Notes: generated from the letters alone by a model not told the origin. A DNA stretch of 64,000 bases from Saccharopolyspora spinosa NRRL 18395 (GCF_000194155.1 NZ_GL877881.1:291626-355625); one strand, 5' to 3'. Positions 17,839-26,756 are shown, numbered from the stretch's first letter. Made by a program: numbers and translations.

Positions 17839-18912
17839 ATGATGTCCGGGCATGAGGTCGTAGCAGAAGCACTGCGCCACGAACGCGATCTGCCACGGAT
17901 CGAAGAAGAGTTGAACGACGACAACGCAGTTGTCGTCCGCAAGATCGCCCCCGGGCGCTCGCAGTACGTGACGAAGCCAGTCGTCGGTGCCGAGCCGGGC
18001 GAGCTGCCACGACTCGAGGCGGAATCGCGCGGGCACCTGGAGGAGTTGGTCCCGGCCGGACGCACCGCTGTCCGGAAGCTGCTGCGCGATGGCGCCCGCG
18101 CCGACGTCGATGCGGACGAGCGCGCGGCGCTGGAGGCGATCGTCCTGCTCATGGCCAGGCCCGCGATTCTGGTGCAGGACAGTCAGTTCTTCCCGGCGCC
18201 ACAACCCTGGACCGACGAACTCGAAAACCACCGGGCCGCCATCGAGGACGTCCTGCCCCGCGTCGGACGGATCGAGGTCGAGGGGCATCCGGACATCGAT
18301 TGGGTGGGGACGGGTTGGTTGGCGGCAGCGGACGTCGTGATGACCAACCGGCACGTCGCAACCGAGTTCGCCAGCAACGATGGTCGCGCGTGGTCGTTCG
18401 CCCCCGGCATGACGGGACGGGTGGACTACAACGAGGAACTGTCGGCTTCGCATCCCCGAGAGCTGCGGCTGACCGAGATCATCGGCATGCACGACGCCGT
18501 CGACCTGGCCTTGCTGCGGTGCGCGCCGGACGGCCCTGGCGGAACGCCTCGCATCGATCCCCTGCCCATCGCCCGCGCCCCCGGTGTTCGCAGCGGGACC
18601 AAGGTGTACGTCGTCGGTTATCCGGCCGCCGACTCCAGGCGCAACGATCCGGAGGATATGCAGCGGATCTTCGCCGGCGTCTACAACGTCAAGCGACTGC
18701 AGCCGGGCGAGGTTCGTTCCGCATCGGGCAACGTCATCCACGACTGCTCGACCCTCGGCGGCAATTCAGGATCGTGCCTGCTCGACCTCGAAACGTCGAT
18801 GGTCATCGGCCTGCACTTCGGAGGTCGATACCTCCAGGGCAACGAGGCGGTGCCGCTGTGGCGGTTTGCGGACGACCCGCTACTCCAGCGGGCCGGGGTG
18901 GAATTCTCCTGA
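17839..18912 (+). CDS. Trypsin-like serine protease with N-terminal extension
   Basis: 357 residues. About 130 N-terminal residues are of unknown type, acidic and helical, with no signal peptide, so the protein is probably cytoplasmic. The chymotrypsin-like domain has all catalytic residues: H172 in TNRHVA, D222 in DAVDLALLR, S310 in GGNSGS. It is 41 bases upstream of a non-specific nuclease gene on the same strand and 70 bases after the LuxR gene. Such pairing of a cytoplasmic trypsin-like protease with a nuclease suggests proteolytic activation or control of the nuclease (inference). Start ATG 17839 or 17842, after GAGGGGGA. Confidence 0.85.
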   Translation: MMSGHEVVAEALRHERDLPRIEEELNDDNAVVVRKIAPGRSQYVTKPVVGAEPGELPRLEAESRGHLEELVPAGRTAVRKLLRDGARADVDADERAALEAIVLLMARPAILVQDSQFFPAPQPWTDELENHRAAIEDVLPRVGRIEVEGHPDIDWVGTGWLAAADVVMTNRHVATEFASNDGRAWSFAPGMTGRVDYNEELSASHPRELRLTEIIGMHDAVDLALLRCAPDGPGGTPRIDPLPIARAPGVRSGTKVYVVGYPAADSRRNDPEDMQRIFAGVYNVKRLQPGEVRSASGNVIHDCSTLGGNSGSCLLDLETSMVIGLHFGGRYLQGNEAVPLWRFADDPLLQRAGVEFS

Positions 18913-18953
18913 AGAGCACCCGACGAGTCGACCACGACACGAAAGGCCCGATC

Positions 18954-19919
18954 ATGCAGCACAAGCTGTCCGTTCCGCTCAACATCACGGTAGAAGTGGG
19001 GGAATCGACCGCTGCCGGAATCGCTCAGGTCGAGTACCTCGATGGCGCGCCGCTCGAAATCGCCCGCCCCCGCACCTACTACGAGGGCTACACCGGGTAC
19101 GACCCGGAGTTCCTCGGGCCCGAATTACCGCTGCCGGAACTCTCCGAGGAACAGCGCCGCAACGCCGCGAAGGCCAACAACGGCCCGCCCGGCGGAGATC
19201 CCACTGTCCTCGCCTACACACACTTCAGCATTGTCGTGAACCGGCGCCGCCAACTCGCCTACTACACAGTGGTGAACATCGACGGCAGCAGGAGCATCGA
19301 TTTCCAGCGACAGGCGGACAAGTGGTACTTCGACTCCCGCATCGCAGAATCGGAGCAGATCGGCGAGGCCCTCTACCGGCGCAACGCGCTGGACCGGGGG
19401 CACCTCGTCCGGCGGCTCGATCCGGTCTGGGGAGACGACCTGGCACGAGCCAACGACGACACGTTCCACTTCACGAACTGCGCGCCGCAGCACGAGAAGT
19501 TCAACCAGGGGAAAGAGCTCTGGCAGGGTCTTGAGAACTTCATCCTCGACAACGCCGACCTGACGGACAAGAAGATGACCGTGTTCACCGGCCCGGTCAT
19601 GACCGATGACGACCCGCTGTACAAGGGCGTCCGGCTCCCGCTGGCGTACTGGAAGGTCGTCGGCTACTGCAAACCCGCTGGTGCGCTGCGCGTTTCCGGG
19701 TACCTGCTCGAGCAAACGCAACTTATCGAAGACATGCTCCCCTTCGAAGCCGTTTTCGATGCCGGGACGTACCGCGTCTCGCTGGAACAACTTCGAGAAC
19801 GCGTGGGTCTTGATTTCCAGTACCTCGAACCGCACGAAACCCCCTTGACATCCGACGGGCTCGAAGCACGACTGGACCGGGTGCCGTTGAAGGACGACTA
19901 CTCGAACTTGGTGCTCTAG
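18954..19919 (+). CDS. DNA/RNA non-specific endonuclease (NUC family)
   Basis: 321 residues. Residues 1-80 form an N-terminal extension not typical of secreted NUC enzymes. The beta-beta-alpha-metal nuclease domain follows, with the DRGH motif at 147-150 (catalytic H150) and FTNCAPQ plus FNQG, which supply the Mg-binding Asn. No signal peptide is seen, so it should be intracellular and toxic unless controlled, which fits the adjacent protease gene. ATG 18954 follows GAAAGG; the frame open further upstream is antisense/overlap with the protease gene. Confidence 0.88.
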   Translation: MQHKLSVPLNITVEVGESTAAGIAQVEYLDGAPLEIARPRTYYEGYTGYDPEFLGPELPLPELSEEQRRNAAKANNGPPGGDPTVLAYTHFSIVVNRRRQLAYYTVVNIDGSRSIDFQRQADKWYFDSRIAESEQIGEALYRRNALDRGHLVRRLDPVWGDDLARANDDTFHFTNCAPQHEKFNQGKELWQGLENFILDNADLTDKKMTVFTGPVMTDDDPLYKGVRLPLAYWKVVGYCKPAGALRVSGYLLEQTQLIEDMLPFEAVFDAGTYRVSLEQLRERVGLDFQYLEPHETPLTSDGLEARLDRVPLKDDYSNLVL

Positions 19920-20235
19920 AAGCCGTTTGCAATCTAGTCCTGATTGATGGTGCAGGTAACGGAACGTTAGTTTTCGCCGCAGGCGTAGTACCGCCAGACG
20001 AGGGCATCGGGTGGATTTGTCCTCGACCCGGCACACGATCAACCGGCAAGTCACGCGGTGCTGCCGCCTCTGGCGGCTCGAGCGGCGGGCACCGACTGGT
20101 TCGCCGATGGGTGGACCGCCTGGATCCTGTTTGGATCGATGTGCTCATTGCTGCCGCCCGCGCGCCACCGGCTTACTGGTCTTGCCCGCCCGCGTTCCAG
20201 CGAACGGGCAGCTGCGCAGCGAGAGTGGAGGAGCC
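19920..20235. other. Intergenic region
   Basis: About 316 bases between the nuclease and papain-like genes. The frame of the downstream gene is open upstream to about 20,011 but reads as non-protein-like sequence. A separate promoter for 20236 is possible; none was recognised. Confidence 0.4.
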
Positions 20236-21000
20236 ATGCGGTACCGCCCGATCGATCGAGATCCAGATGATCAGCGCCTGGGGCGTTTCCTCCCCGACGA
20301 TTGGCGCCACGTCGAGCAATACCCGTTGACCGCTGCAAGCCAACCCGCAGAAGTACCGGTGGTGATCGGTGTCAACTGGTACACCGAATTCGACCGCCCC
20401 CAAGCGGGCCAGGACGGTGTTCCGTTCGTGGCCCGGGAGGGGGCGAAGTCGCTGACCAGGATTCGGGGCGGGCACGCCGTGTGCCTGGAACCCGGCGGGG
20501 AACCCGACCGCGAGGAGTGGTGGAAGTTCTACGACCAGGGCAGCGAGGGCGCCTGCGTCGGATTCGCCTGGACCCGGTGCATGACGATCCTCAACGAGGA
20601 GATGTACACGGCCTGGTGGTTGTGGGATCGGGGCAAGGAACGCGATCAGTGGCCCGAGACCAAACCGGGCGATTCCAACGGGACGTCCTGCCGCGCCGCG
20701 GCCGAGGTCTTGGCCTCGACAGGGCACGTCGACTGGGCGAACTCCTACGCCAACGACGACTACACCGAGCGCACCCACTACGCCGCCGACGCGGCCGCCG
20801 GCATCAAGGTGTTCCGCTGGGCAGTATCGGTTGATGACGTACATGCCGTGCTCGGCAACACTCGCGCGGACGAGCTGGGTGCCGTGCCGATCCTGAACTC
20901 CTGGGGCACCGACTACCCGCACCGGGTGTGGATGCCAGACGAGGTCCTGGATCGGCTCATGCGGGAAGACGGCGAAATCGCCGTACCGACCGACCGCTAG
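20236..21000 (+). CDS. Papain-like (C1-type) cysteine protease, unusual residue order
   Basis: 254 residues; the ATG follows GTGGAGGAGCC, a strong ribosome site. YDQGSEGACVGFAW holds the oxyanion Gln (Q101) and nucleophile Cys (C107), and ILNSWGTDYP the structural Asn (N221). The usual catalytic-His segment, GG-H-A-V, is found at residues 78-82 (RIRGGHAVCLEP), before the Cys, together with the strand VVIGVNWYTEFDRP that in papain-type proteins normally precedes the His. The linear order is thus His-Cys-Asn instead of Cys-His-Asn. Another His could serve instead. No signal peptide is seen. Confidence 0.7.
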   Translation: MRYRPIDRDPDDQRLGRFLPDDWRHVEQYPLTAASQPAEVPVVIGVNWYTEFDRPQAGQDGVPFVAREGAKSLTRIRGGHAVCLEPGGEPDREEWWKFYDQGSEGACVGFAWTRCMTILNEEMYTAWWLWDRGKERDQWPETKPGDSNGTSCRAAAEVLASTGHVDWANSYANDDYTERTHYAADAAAGIKVFRWAVSVDDVHAVLGNTRADELGAVPILNSWGTDYPHRVWMPDEVLDRLMREDGEIAVPTDR

Positions 21001-21111
21001 CCGGGCCCAGCCCTTGCGAGCGATGAGCCTCGTCCGGAACCTGCCGGATCCTCTTTGGTCCATGCAGAACCGTCTTTTCGCGGTGCAGTGTCTGCGATCT
21101 GGGGAGGAGAG

Positions 21112-22425
21112 ATGGAGTCACATCTCGGCGATGTGCCGTACTGGGAGGTCGAGTTCGACGCTGCGGGCGTGCTCCGCCAGGGTGGAAACCTGCCCGAGAC
21201 GACAGCGGGGCTGCGCGAGCTATTCGTCTTCAGCCACGGCTGGAACAGCTCCTTCGACGGGGCACGTGACCTGAACGCGGCGATGTTCGGGCTCATCGCG
21301 GGGATGCTCTCGGCCGAGCAGCGGGCGAATACGGCGTTCGTCGGCGTGCTGTGGCCCGCACTGCTGTTCCCCGAGGATGCCCCGGGAGATACCGGTCCGC
21401 CGGTCCCGCGATCATCGGCGACGCAGGACCTAGGAGCTCTGGCGTCCCCACAACGCACCGGGGAAACGTCCACCGGTGCCGACCTCGCGAAGGCGCTCGC
21501 GCCTGCCTTCCCGGCCCAGGAGGAGCGGCTGGACGAGATCGGCCAGCTGCTCGACCGGCAGCCGCAGGACCGGGACCGGCTCTTGGAGTTCCTCCGCCTC
21601 ACGAGAGGACTCGTGACCACTTCCAGCAACGCCCCGGAGGACGCGGGCGAAGCAGCGGTGCTCAGCGCACCACCGGGACGAGTGTTCGACGCGATGGCGG
21701 CCCTCGCACCCGTCGACGGTGGAAGCGAGCGGGCGCTCAGCCCGTTCGGGCGGATGTGGCGGGGAGCGCGAGAGACGTTGCGGGTCCTCAGCTACTACGA
21801 GATGAAGGAACGCGCCGGGGTGGTCGGCCGCGACGGCCTCGGCCCCCTGCTCGGGCAGATGGCGCACACCATCCCCGGTGTGCGCGTGCATCTCCTCGGC
21901 CACAGCTTCGGCGCCCGGCTCGTTTCGTTCGCCCTCAGCGGGCTCCCGCCTGAGCTGCGTGGCGCGAACAGCCCGGTCAAGTCCCTGTACCTGCTGCAGG
22001 GCGCTTTCAGCCACTTCGCGTTCGCACCGCGAGCTCCGGTGCGGGACGGCGCGGGTGTGCTGGCCGATTGCGTCGACCGGGTCGACGGCCCGCTCGTGTG
22101 CACGTTCAGCGAGGCCGACCGCGCAGTCGCCTGGTTGTATCCCAACGCCAGCAGGCTGGCCTGGCATGACGCCGAGTTGGTGGACCGGATCAACTACCGC
22201 TGGGGAGCGATGGGCTACGACGGCTACCAGCAGAGCGGGGCCCAGACCCTCAAGATGGGCCAGCAGGGCACGGACTACGGGTTCCAGCCGGACGTGTTCT
22301 ACCGCCTCGACGCCAACGACGTCATCAACCGGAACCTGTCCCGGTTCGCCCAGGCCCACTCCGACATCCGGCATCCAGAGGTGGCGTGGGCCGCGGTGTC
22401 GGCTGCTCGATCGCTGCGCAGGTGA
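21112..22425 (+). CDS. Alpha/beta hydrolase (lipase/esterase-like)
   Basis: 437 residues. FVFSHGWNSS (38-47) is the oxyanion-hole strand, and LLGHSFGAR holds the nucleophile S265 in G-x-S-x-G. A long insertion (about 90-230) between these elements may form a lid. Acid and His residues are not certain. ATG 21112 follows GGGGAGGAGAG. The stop overlaps the next gene by four bases (GTGA), so the two are translationally coupled. Lack of a signal peptide suggests a cytoplasmic enzyme, perhaps acting on phospholipid from inside (inference). Confidence 0.78.
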   Translation: MESHLGDVPYWEVEFDAAGVLRQGGNLPETTAGLRELFVFSHGWNSSFDGARDLNAAMFGLIAGMLSAEQRANTAFVGVLWPALLFPEDAPGDTGPPVPRSSATQDLGALASPQRTGETSTGADLAKALAPAFPAQEERLDEIGQLLDRQPQDRDRLLEFLRLTRGLVTTSSNAPEDAGEAAVLSAPPGRVFDAMAALAPVDGGSERALSPFGRMWRGARETLRVLSYYEMKERAGVVGRDGLGPLLGQMAHTIPGVRVHLLGHSFGARLVSFALSGLPPELRGANSPVKSLYLLQGAFSHFAFAPRAPVRDGAGVLADCVDRVDGPLVCTFSEADRAVAWLYPNASRLAWHDAELVDRINYRWGAMGYDGYQQSGAQTLKMGQQGTDYGFQPDVFYRLDANDVINRNLSRFAQAHSDIRHPEVAWAAVSAARSLRR

Positions 22426-23537
22426 GAGCCGTGAACTCCCCACGAACCGCTTCGCGCCGAGACTCCGATTGGCGATGGCCTTGGGGGTACAGGGCACTCG
22501 CCCGCATAGACGAGCTGAGGGCATTCGTGGACTGGGCGGAGAACTGCTCCGCGCCGAGCGGGCTGTGCACCGAGAAGTTGGCGGCCAATGCCCGCGACCA
22601 CCTCGAGTGCGCTCACAGCGATGTCCTCGGCACTCAGTGGCCGCGGCGGGCGCACGGGGTGGACAGCGCGCTCGCCCACATCCACGCGGCCCACGTCCTC
22701 GCGCTCCAGATGGTTTCGCTCGAAGATCTCCACGGCATGCTGGCCGACCTCCTCATGCTGCTCGAGGCGAGCCTGCTGCCCGAGGACAGGCGCCGTTTGG
22801 CCGTCGAGCAGATCTTCAAGAGCTCCGAGGGCGGCAGACTCGTCCAGGCTCAACGACAGACCGTGATCGACGCCGTGCGTGAGGCGTACCGGGCTCAAGA
22901 GCGCGAGGTCGTCCGCGAGCGCAGTTTCTCCCAACTGGTGTGGTGTTGGGCCATCGGCCTGCTGGGCATAGCTGTCACGATCGCGATTTTCAGCGCCCTC
23001 ATTCCGACACTGCTGCCGATCTGCTTCGGGCCCACCCCCAACGTGCCGTCAGCACAGGTTCTCGAACCACCTCGCGGACTGATAGTCGTGTGTCCGCTCG
23101 ACCAACACCCGTTCACCGGAAATATGAACGTGAGCGCGGCGTTGGCCGCGTCGAGTGGCGACTACGCAGTCGTCGAAACCGCCGGGTTCGTTGCGGCGGC
23201 GGTGACCGCTGCCGCAACGCTACACCAGCTCAGAGGTAACCCGACCGCATCCAACGTGCCGCTCGCGCTCGCGTGCCTCAAGCTCCCGGCCGGTGCCTTG
23301 ACAGCCGTGCTCGGGCTCCTTCTCATGCGCGGCGATTTCGTACCCGGTTTGACGTCCCTCGATTCATCGGCGCAGATCATCGGCTGGGCCGTCATCTTCG
23401 GAGCTGCACAACACCTGTTCACCAAGGTCGTCGACGCCCGAGGCCAAGAAGTCATGGAGGCGGCACCAAGTCCGCAACCCGCGTCGGCGCCCCGAGGGGC
23501 ACCGGCGCAACGAGAATCTCTCCACAGCCGAGCGTGA
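22422..23537 (+). CDS. Membrane protein of unknown function, coupled to the hydrolase
   Basis: 371 residues from GTG 22422, which overlaps the hydrolase stop (GTGA); GTG 22431 is an alternative. About 165 soluble, helical N-terminal residues are followed by four likely membrane helices: about 168-197 (WAIGLLGIAVTIAIFSALIP), about 245-265, about 280-300 (AGALTAVLGLLLM) and 315-335 (IIGWAVIFGAAQHLF). The tail is Pro/Ala-rich. Family not recognised. The tight overlap implies that hydrolase and membrane protein work as a pair. Confidence 0.7.
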   Translation: MRAVNSPRTASRRDSDWRWPWGYRALARIDELRAFVDWAENCSAPSGLCTEKLAANARDHLECAHSDVLGTQWPRRAHGVDSALAHIHAAHVLALQMVSLEDLHGMLADLLMLLEASLLPEDRRRLAVEQIFKSSEGGRLVQAQRQTVIDAVREAYRAQEREVVRERSFSQLVWCWAIGLLGIAVTIAIFSALIPTLLPICFGPTPNVPSAQVLEPPRGLIVVCPLDQHPFTGNMNVSAALAASSGDYAVVETAGFVAAAVTAAATLHQLRGNPTASNVPLALACLKLPAGALTAVLGLLLMRGDFVPGLTSLDSSAQIIGWAVIFGAAQHLFTKVVDARGQEVMEAAPSPQPASAPRGAPAQRESLHSRA

Positions 23538-23820
23538 CGCCAACGCCTCGGGTACCTCGCCCGACGCTCGGAGCACGGTGGAACCCGGAGCTGGCTGCGC
23601 CTCCGGCCCCGGCGCCGTCAGATCCAGCCGGCGAGTAAGAAGATCGCCCACGACAGCACCGACGCGACCAGGATCACGCTCATCCGTTCTAAAAGTTTCG
23701 CTGGATCTCTAGGCGCGCATACAAACGATCTGGACTCGTCGACTCCCATTGCGTTCCGCTTCTGCCCAAGGGATTCCGCAACAGCCCCCCCCTCGGACGC
23801 CTTCCGGCGTCGACCCCAGT

Positions 23821-23877
23821 TTTCGACGTCACCCAGCTCGTCCAATATAGACACGGTTGAACGCGTACTCCCGCGCC
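23821..23877. repeat. Direct repeat, copy 1
   Basis: Starts TTTCGACGTCACCCAGCTCG and ends with CGCGTACTCCCGCG. It is an imperfect copy of 23938-23994; the two flank a hairpin. On the minus strand both copies would encode similar phrases (VSILDELGDVEN and MSILADIGDVET). Confidence 0.6.
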
Positions 23878-23885
23878 GGGATACG

Positions 23886-23936
23886 AGGTGAGGGGCACCC
23901 TTGAGCGGCACAGTCGCCCAAGGGTGCCCCTCACCT
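23886..23936. repeat. Long perfect hairpin (18-base arms), MITE- or REP-like
   Basis: AGGTGAGGGGCACCCTTG (23886-23903) and its exact reverse complement (23919-23936) enclose a 15-base loop. Strong enough to act as a bidirectional terminator, but no gene ends directly at it, and its flanking direct repeats suggest a small mobile repeat. Confidence 0.7.
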
Positions 23937-23937
23937 G

Positions 23938-23994
23938 TTTCGACATCACCAATATCGGCCAATATCGACACCGATTGAACGCGTTCTCCCGCGT
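23938..23994. repeat. Direct repeat, copy 2
   Basis: Imperfect copy of 23821-23877 (starts TTTCGACATCACC and ends CGCGTTCTCCCGCG). The remaining bases from 23538 to 24074 hold no supported gene; a tiny hydrophobic frame at 23618-23683 (minus, MSVILVASVLSWAIFLLAGW) lacks a ribosome site. Confidence 0.6.
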
Positions 23995-24074
23995 CTCCCG
24001 CGCGTAGGGGGTGAATTCTCGATCGGCTCGTTGCGTAGCGCCGGGTGACGGTTCCGGGAACCGGCCGCCCTTCC

Positions 24075-24299
24075 TCACCGGGAAAGCGAGCTGCTGACCG
24101 CGCCCAGGATTAGCACCGAACGGTCCACCTCGGTGCGGGTGCCGTTCTCGATGACGTAGCTCGTCACCTTCACCCGCCAACCGGAAGCGACGTTGACCTC
24201 ACCGGTCCGCCACTGGTCGGTGTCGACCAGGTCCGCCGGTCCGGTCGCGCGGCGCACCGACACGTGCGCGAACTGCAGCAGAGCCTGCTGCTGCCGCGT
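24075..24299 (-). pseudogene. C-terminal gene fragment
   Basis: A protein-like sequence of about 74 residues (FAHVSVRRATGPADLVDTDQ ... VLILGAVSSSLSR) begins right after an in-frame TAG at 24300-24302, with no good start inside except GTG 24263. It looks like the end of a larger gene whose front is gone. Family not recognised. Confidence 0.4.
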
Positions 24300-24466
24300 C
24301 TACGAACCTTGATCGGCCTATTGATCATCATGCGCTCGCAGCCCACCCACCATCCCGGCCGCCTTGGGGAGGTGGCAATTTCGTGCGAAATGGGCCATGA
24401 AACAGTGGCCCTCTCTGCGAGATCCGCCACAGCTTAGCCGGAACATTCTAAACCTTCAGACACAAC

Positions 24467-24496
24467 GGTGGCCCCGGTGAAACGACCGGGGCCACC
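24467..24496 (-). terminator. Terminator of the XRE-TPR gene
   Basis: A perfect 12-base GC-rich stem (GGTGGCCCCGGT / ACCGGGGCCACC) with a six-base loop, directly after the stop of the minus-strand regulator gene at 24500. Confidence 0.75.
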
Positions 24497-24499
24497 ATG

Positions 24500-25753
24500 T
24501 CATGCGGCGACGCCTACAAAATCGGAAAGCTCCCGCAGGTCAGTCTTAATAGATCTTCTCTCTCGCTGAAGAATTCCGCGCAACATGCTGTGCACACGAC
24601 TGGTAAAGATCAATTGTTCGGGAGCGACTTCTTTTGCTTCCTTGAGCAGGTCCAGCGCTTCGCGGTATTTCCTGCGGAGGTAGAAAGACCATGCCACGGT
24701 AATCAAATGCGACGTGCGTCGTTCCGCTAGTTCAGGTGGCAGGCGGCCCATTGGGACCGAATCCGACAGATCGATCGCGCGAGAAGGGTCGCCCATTTCC
24801 AGGGCGAGCCATACTCGATGAATCGCGACGTTCGTAGGTCCAAATGCTAGCCAGAAATCGTTGCGATCCTGCCCGATGCGTTCTGCGGTACGTTCAATCT
24901 CACGAAGGTAATCCCGTGCCGCTGAATGGTCGTTCATGGTCGCCGCTCCAACCGCACCCTTTAGCAACAAAGAACCGTACATGCTGAGGTGCTCAGGACT
25001 AGCATTTTTGTCGTTTCTGCGGAGTGCGTCCGCTGCCGCAATGGGCACATCAGTGGATTCGGCTAGACGTCCAGCGTGGCGCAGAACAACGGCTAATCTC
25101 CATGCCCCCCCCGCGATCAACAGTGGATCTCCGGTTTGTTCCGCTGCTGCCATAGATCGTTCTGCGGCAACCCACGGCAAGCGTGTTTCGCCGAGACGAT
25201 CCAGCATTCCGCTCGTTACGCGATAGACGAGAGCTTCCAAAGTCTTCGCCTCGCGCTTACTTGCGTCGCTGTCGGCTTGGCGGACCGCGTGATAGCTGTC
25301 CGTGATCATCTCGGGCACCAGAGGTGCCATGCGTGACCACTGCTCAGTCTGAGAACAGACAAAAGCGAACGAGATGGACCTTCTGAGCTCGTCTGTGTTT
25401 ACCGGACCACGATCGGGAACCCCAATAAGTGACGCGATTCCGTCATACCTGAGCATTGCGGTTTCAATCGCTGGCACCACTTCGGGCGCGGTGCCCAACG
25501 TTGCGCCATTAGCACCCAGACGCGGCGTAGAATGGAATGGTCCCGGCAGTAGTTTCGTTGGCTCTAATTTTAGCGCTTCCGCGACTCGCAGAATCGTTGA
25601 TAGCTTGTCCAGGTCGCGAGCACCACGCTCGATCTGCGACAACCATTCTTCGGAACGCCCAAGCAAACCGGACAGAACCGCCTGGCTGTAGCCGCGTCGC
25701 CGCCGGAAGTAGGCGATGCGTTCGCCGACTGTCGCTTCATCGTCCAACCGCAT
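24500..25753 (-). CDS. XRE-family regulator with C-terminal TPR-like helices
   Basis: 417 residues. An XRE helix-turn-helix at about 8-65 (GERIAYFRRRRGYSQAVLSG ... WLSQIERGARDLDKLSTILR) is followed by a long all-helical region with TPR-like pairs, as in peptide-responsive or starvation regulators of actinomycetes. ATG 25753 is chosen because the HTH starts eight residues later; an in-frame ATG at 25810 is possible. GC is clearly lower than the chromosome average, pointing to acquired DNA. It is divergent from three small genes that it may control. Confidence 0.85.
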   Translation of the reverse strand: MRLDDEATVGERIAYFRRRRGYSQAVLSGLLGRSEEWLSQIERGARDLDKLSTILRVAEALKLEPTKLLPGPFHSTPRLGANGATLGTAPEVVPAIETAMLRYDGIASLIGVPDRGPVNTDELRRSISFAFVCSQTEQWSRMAPLVPEMITDSYHAVRQADSDASKREAKTLEALVYRVTSGMLDRLGETRLPWVAAERSMAAAEQTGDPLLIAGGAWRLAVVLRHAGRLAESTDVPIAAADALRRNDKNASPEHLSMYGSLLLKGAVGAATMNDHSAARDYLREIERTAERIGQDRNDFWLAFGPTNVAIHRVWLALEMGDPSRAIDLSDSVPMGRLPPELAERRTSHLITVAWSFYLRRKYREALDLLKEAKEVAPEQLIFTSRVHSMLRGILQRERRSIKTDLRELSDFVGVAA

Positions 25754-25921
25754 ACCTATCAGGGTACGGTGCGTCCGATCGGGTTCCCCAAACAAAACGT
25801 TGGGGTTCATCGAGCTTTCGCCCCCTAACTTCGAGGCCAGGGCGGTCCCCGTCGTTGGAAGCCCCCCGACATCGGCGGGGACTGCTCCACCAACACCAAG
25901 CGGTGCGGAAGGAAAACGGGC

Positions 25922-26230
25922 GTGGAAGCGAGAAGTTCAGCGGGCAGTACGCAACTGTTTGCGGACCAAGCGGAACCGTCCGGTGCCGTCCGGGATGTAT
26001 GGACTGATCATCTTGGGACCGTCCACGAGCGAAAGCCTGGCACGAAACAAACGAGATGTGGGCTCGTCATGGGCGTTGTCTCCAACCGGCTGCTCTCCGC
26101 CCGACCTTGCGAGGTATGCGTAAGCGATGCACTCGCCGAGTACACCCGTAACCACGACTGCCGAGCGAGCGGTTGCGGCCTCTTGTGCGCACCGGAGTTC
26201 GTCGGGGGCGTTCACCCGCAGTCAGGTTGA
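25922..26230 (+). CDS. Small Cys-rich protein, 102 aa
   Basis: From GTG 25922 (after GGAAGG). The central part, DHLGTVHERKPGTKQTRCGL then ARPCEVC, looks like a small zinc-binding module found in actinobacterial proteins next to XRE regulators; two further Cys follow. No catalytic motif is seen. The C-terminal end may be fortuitous. Confidence 0.4.
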   Translation: MEARSSAGSTQLFADQAEPSGAVRDVWTDHLGTVHERKPGTKQTRCGLVMGVVSNRLLSARPCEVCVSDALAEYTRNHDCRASGCGLLCAPEFVGGVHPQSG

Positions 26231-26480
26231 TCTCAGACGCGGCTCGGTTCGTATGTGTGCTGCGCCCCGACACGCGGCGCACTCCTCCCCTGTTGGAACC
26301 GGGCCGTCGCGGCCGGTTGGCAAGTTGTTTGGGTCCTTCCGGGCTTGCCAACCGGCCGCTCCCGCCTCACCGGCAGACCCCCGGACGGTCGATTGACCTG
26401 ATACGGCCTGTCCGGACGATCGATCACGTAAAGTGAGGGGAGGTGTTCAACCATCGTGCCGAGCCGAGGAGTAACCGAGT

Positions 26481-26756
26481 ATGGCAACCGTCCGCGTGCA
26501 CCCGATCCAGCTTGAGTACAGCGTTGCGAAAGACGACACACAGACATGCAACCTGTGCGGTGCCGAAGAGCGTTGGACGTCGAAGCAACAGCCTACGGTG
26601 TTCGGGGACGCATTGAAACGATCGCTGCACCTGGTGCACCTGGTGAAGGCACACCTGCCTGACGTCCAAAACACCTTCACGCCCGCTGAGCGGAAGAAGG
26701 AGAAGGACATCGATGCGGGGCAGACGACAGCCACTGTCGGGCAAGCCGAAGGATGA
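26481..26756 (+). CDS. Small protein with C-x-x-C motif, 91 aa
   Basis: ATG 26481 follows CCGAGGAGTAACC, a good ribosome site. An N-terminal strand (TVRVHPIQLEYSV), a CNLCG motif that could bind zinc or form a disulphide, and a Lys/Glu-rich C-terminal helix are visible. Family unknown. It overlaps the start of the next tiny gene by 44 bases, so the two are probably co-translated. Confidence 0.6.
   Translation: MATVRVHPIQLEYSVAKDDTQTCNLCGAEERWTSKQQPTVFGDALKRSLHLVHLVKAHLPDVQNTFTPAERKKEKDIDAGQTTATVGQAEG

Noticed and set aside
23618..23971. A 117-residue membrane-tailed protein on the minus strand
   Set aside because: It crosses the hairpin and direct repeats, has no good ribosome site, and only the last 21 residues look like a helix.
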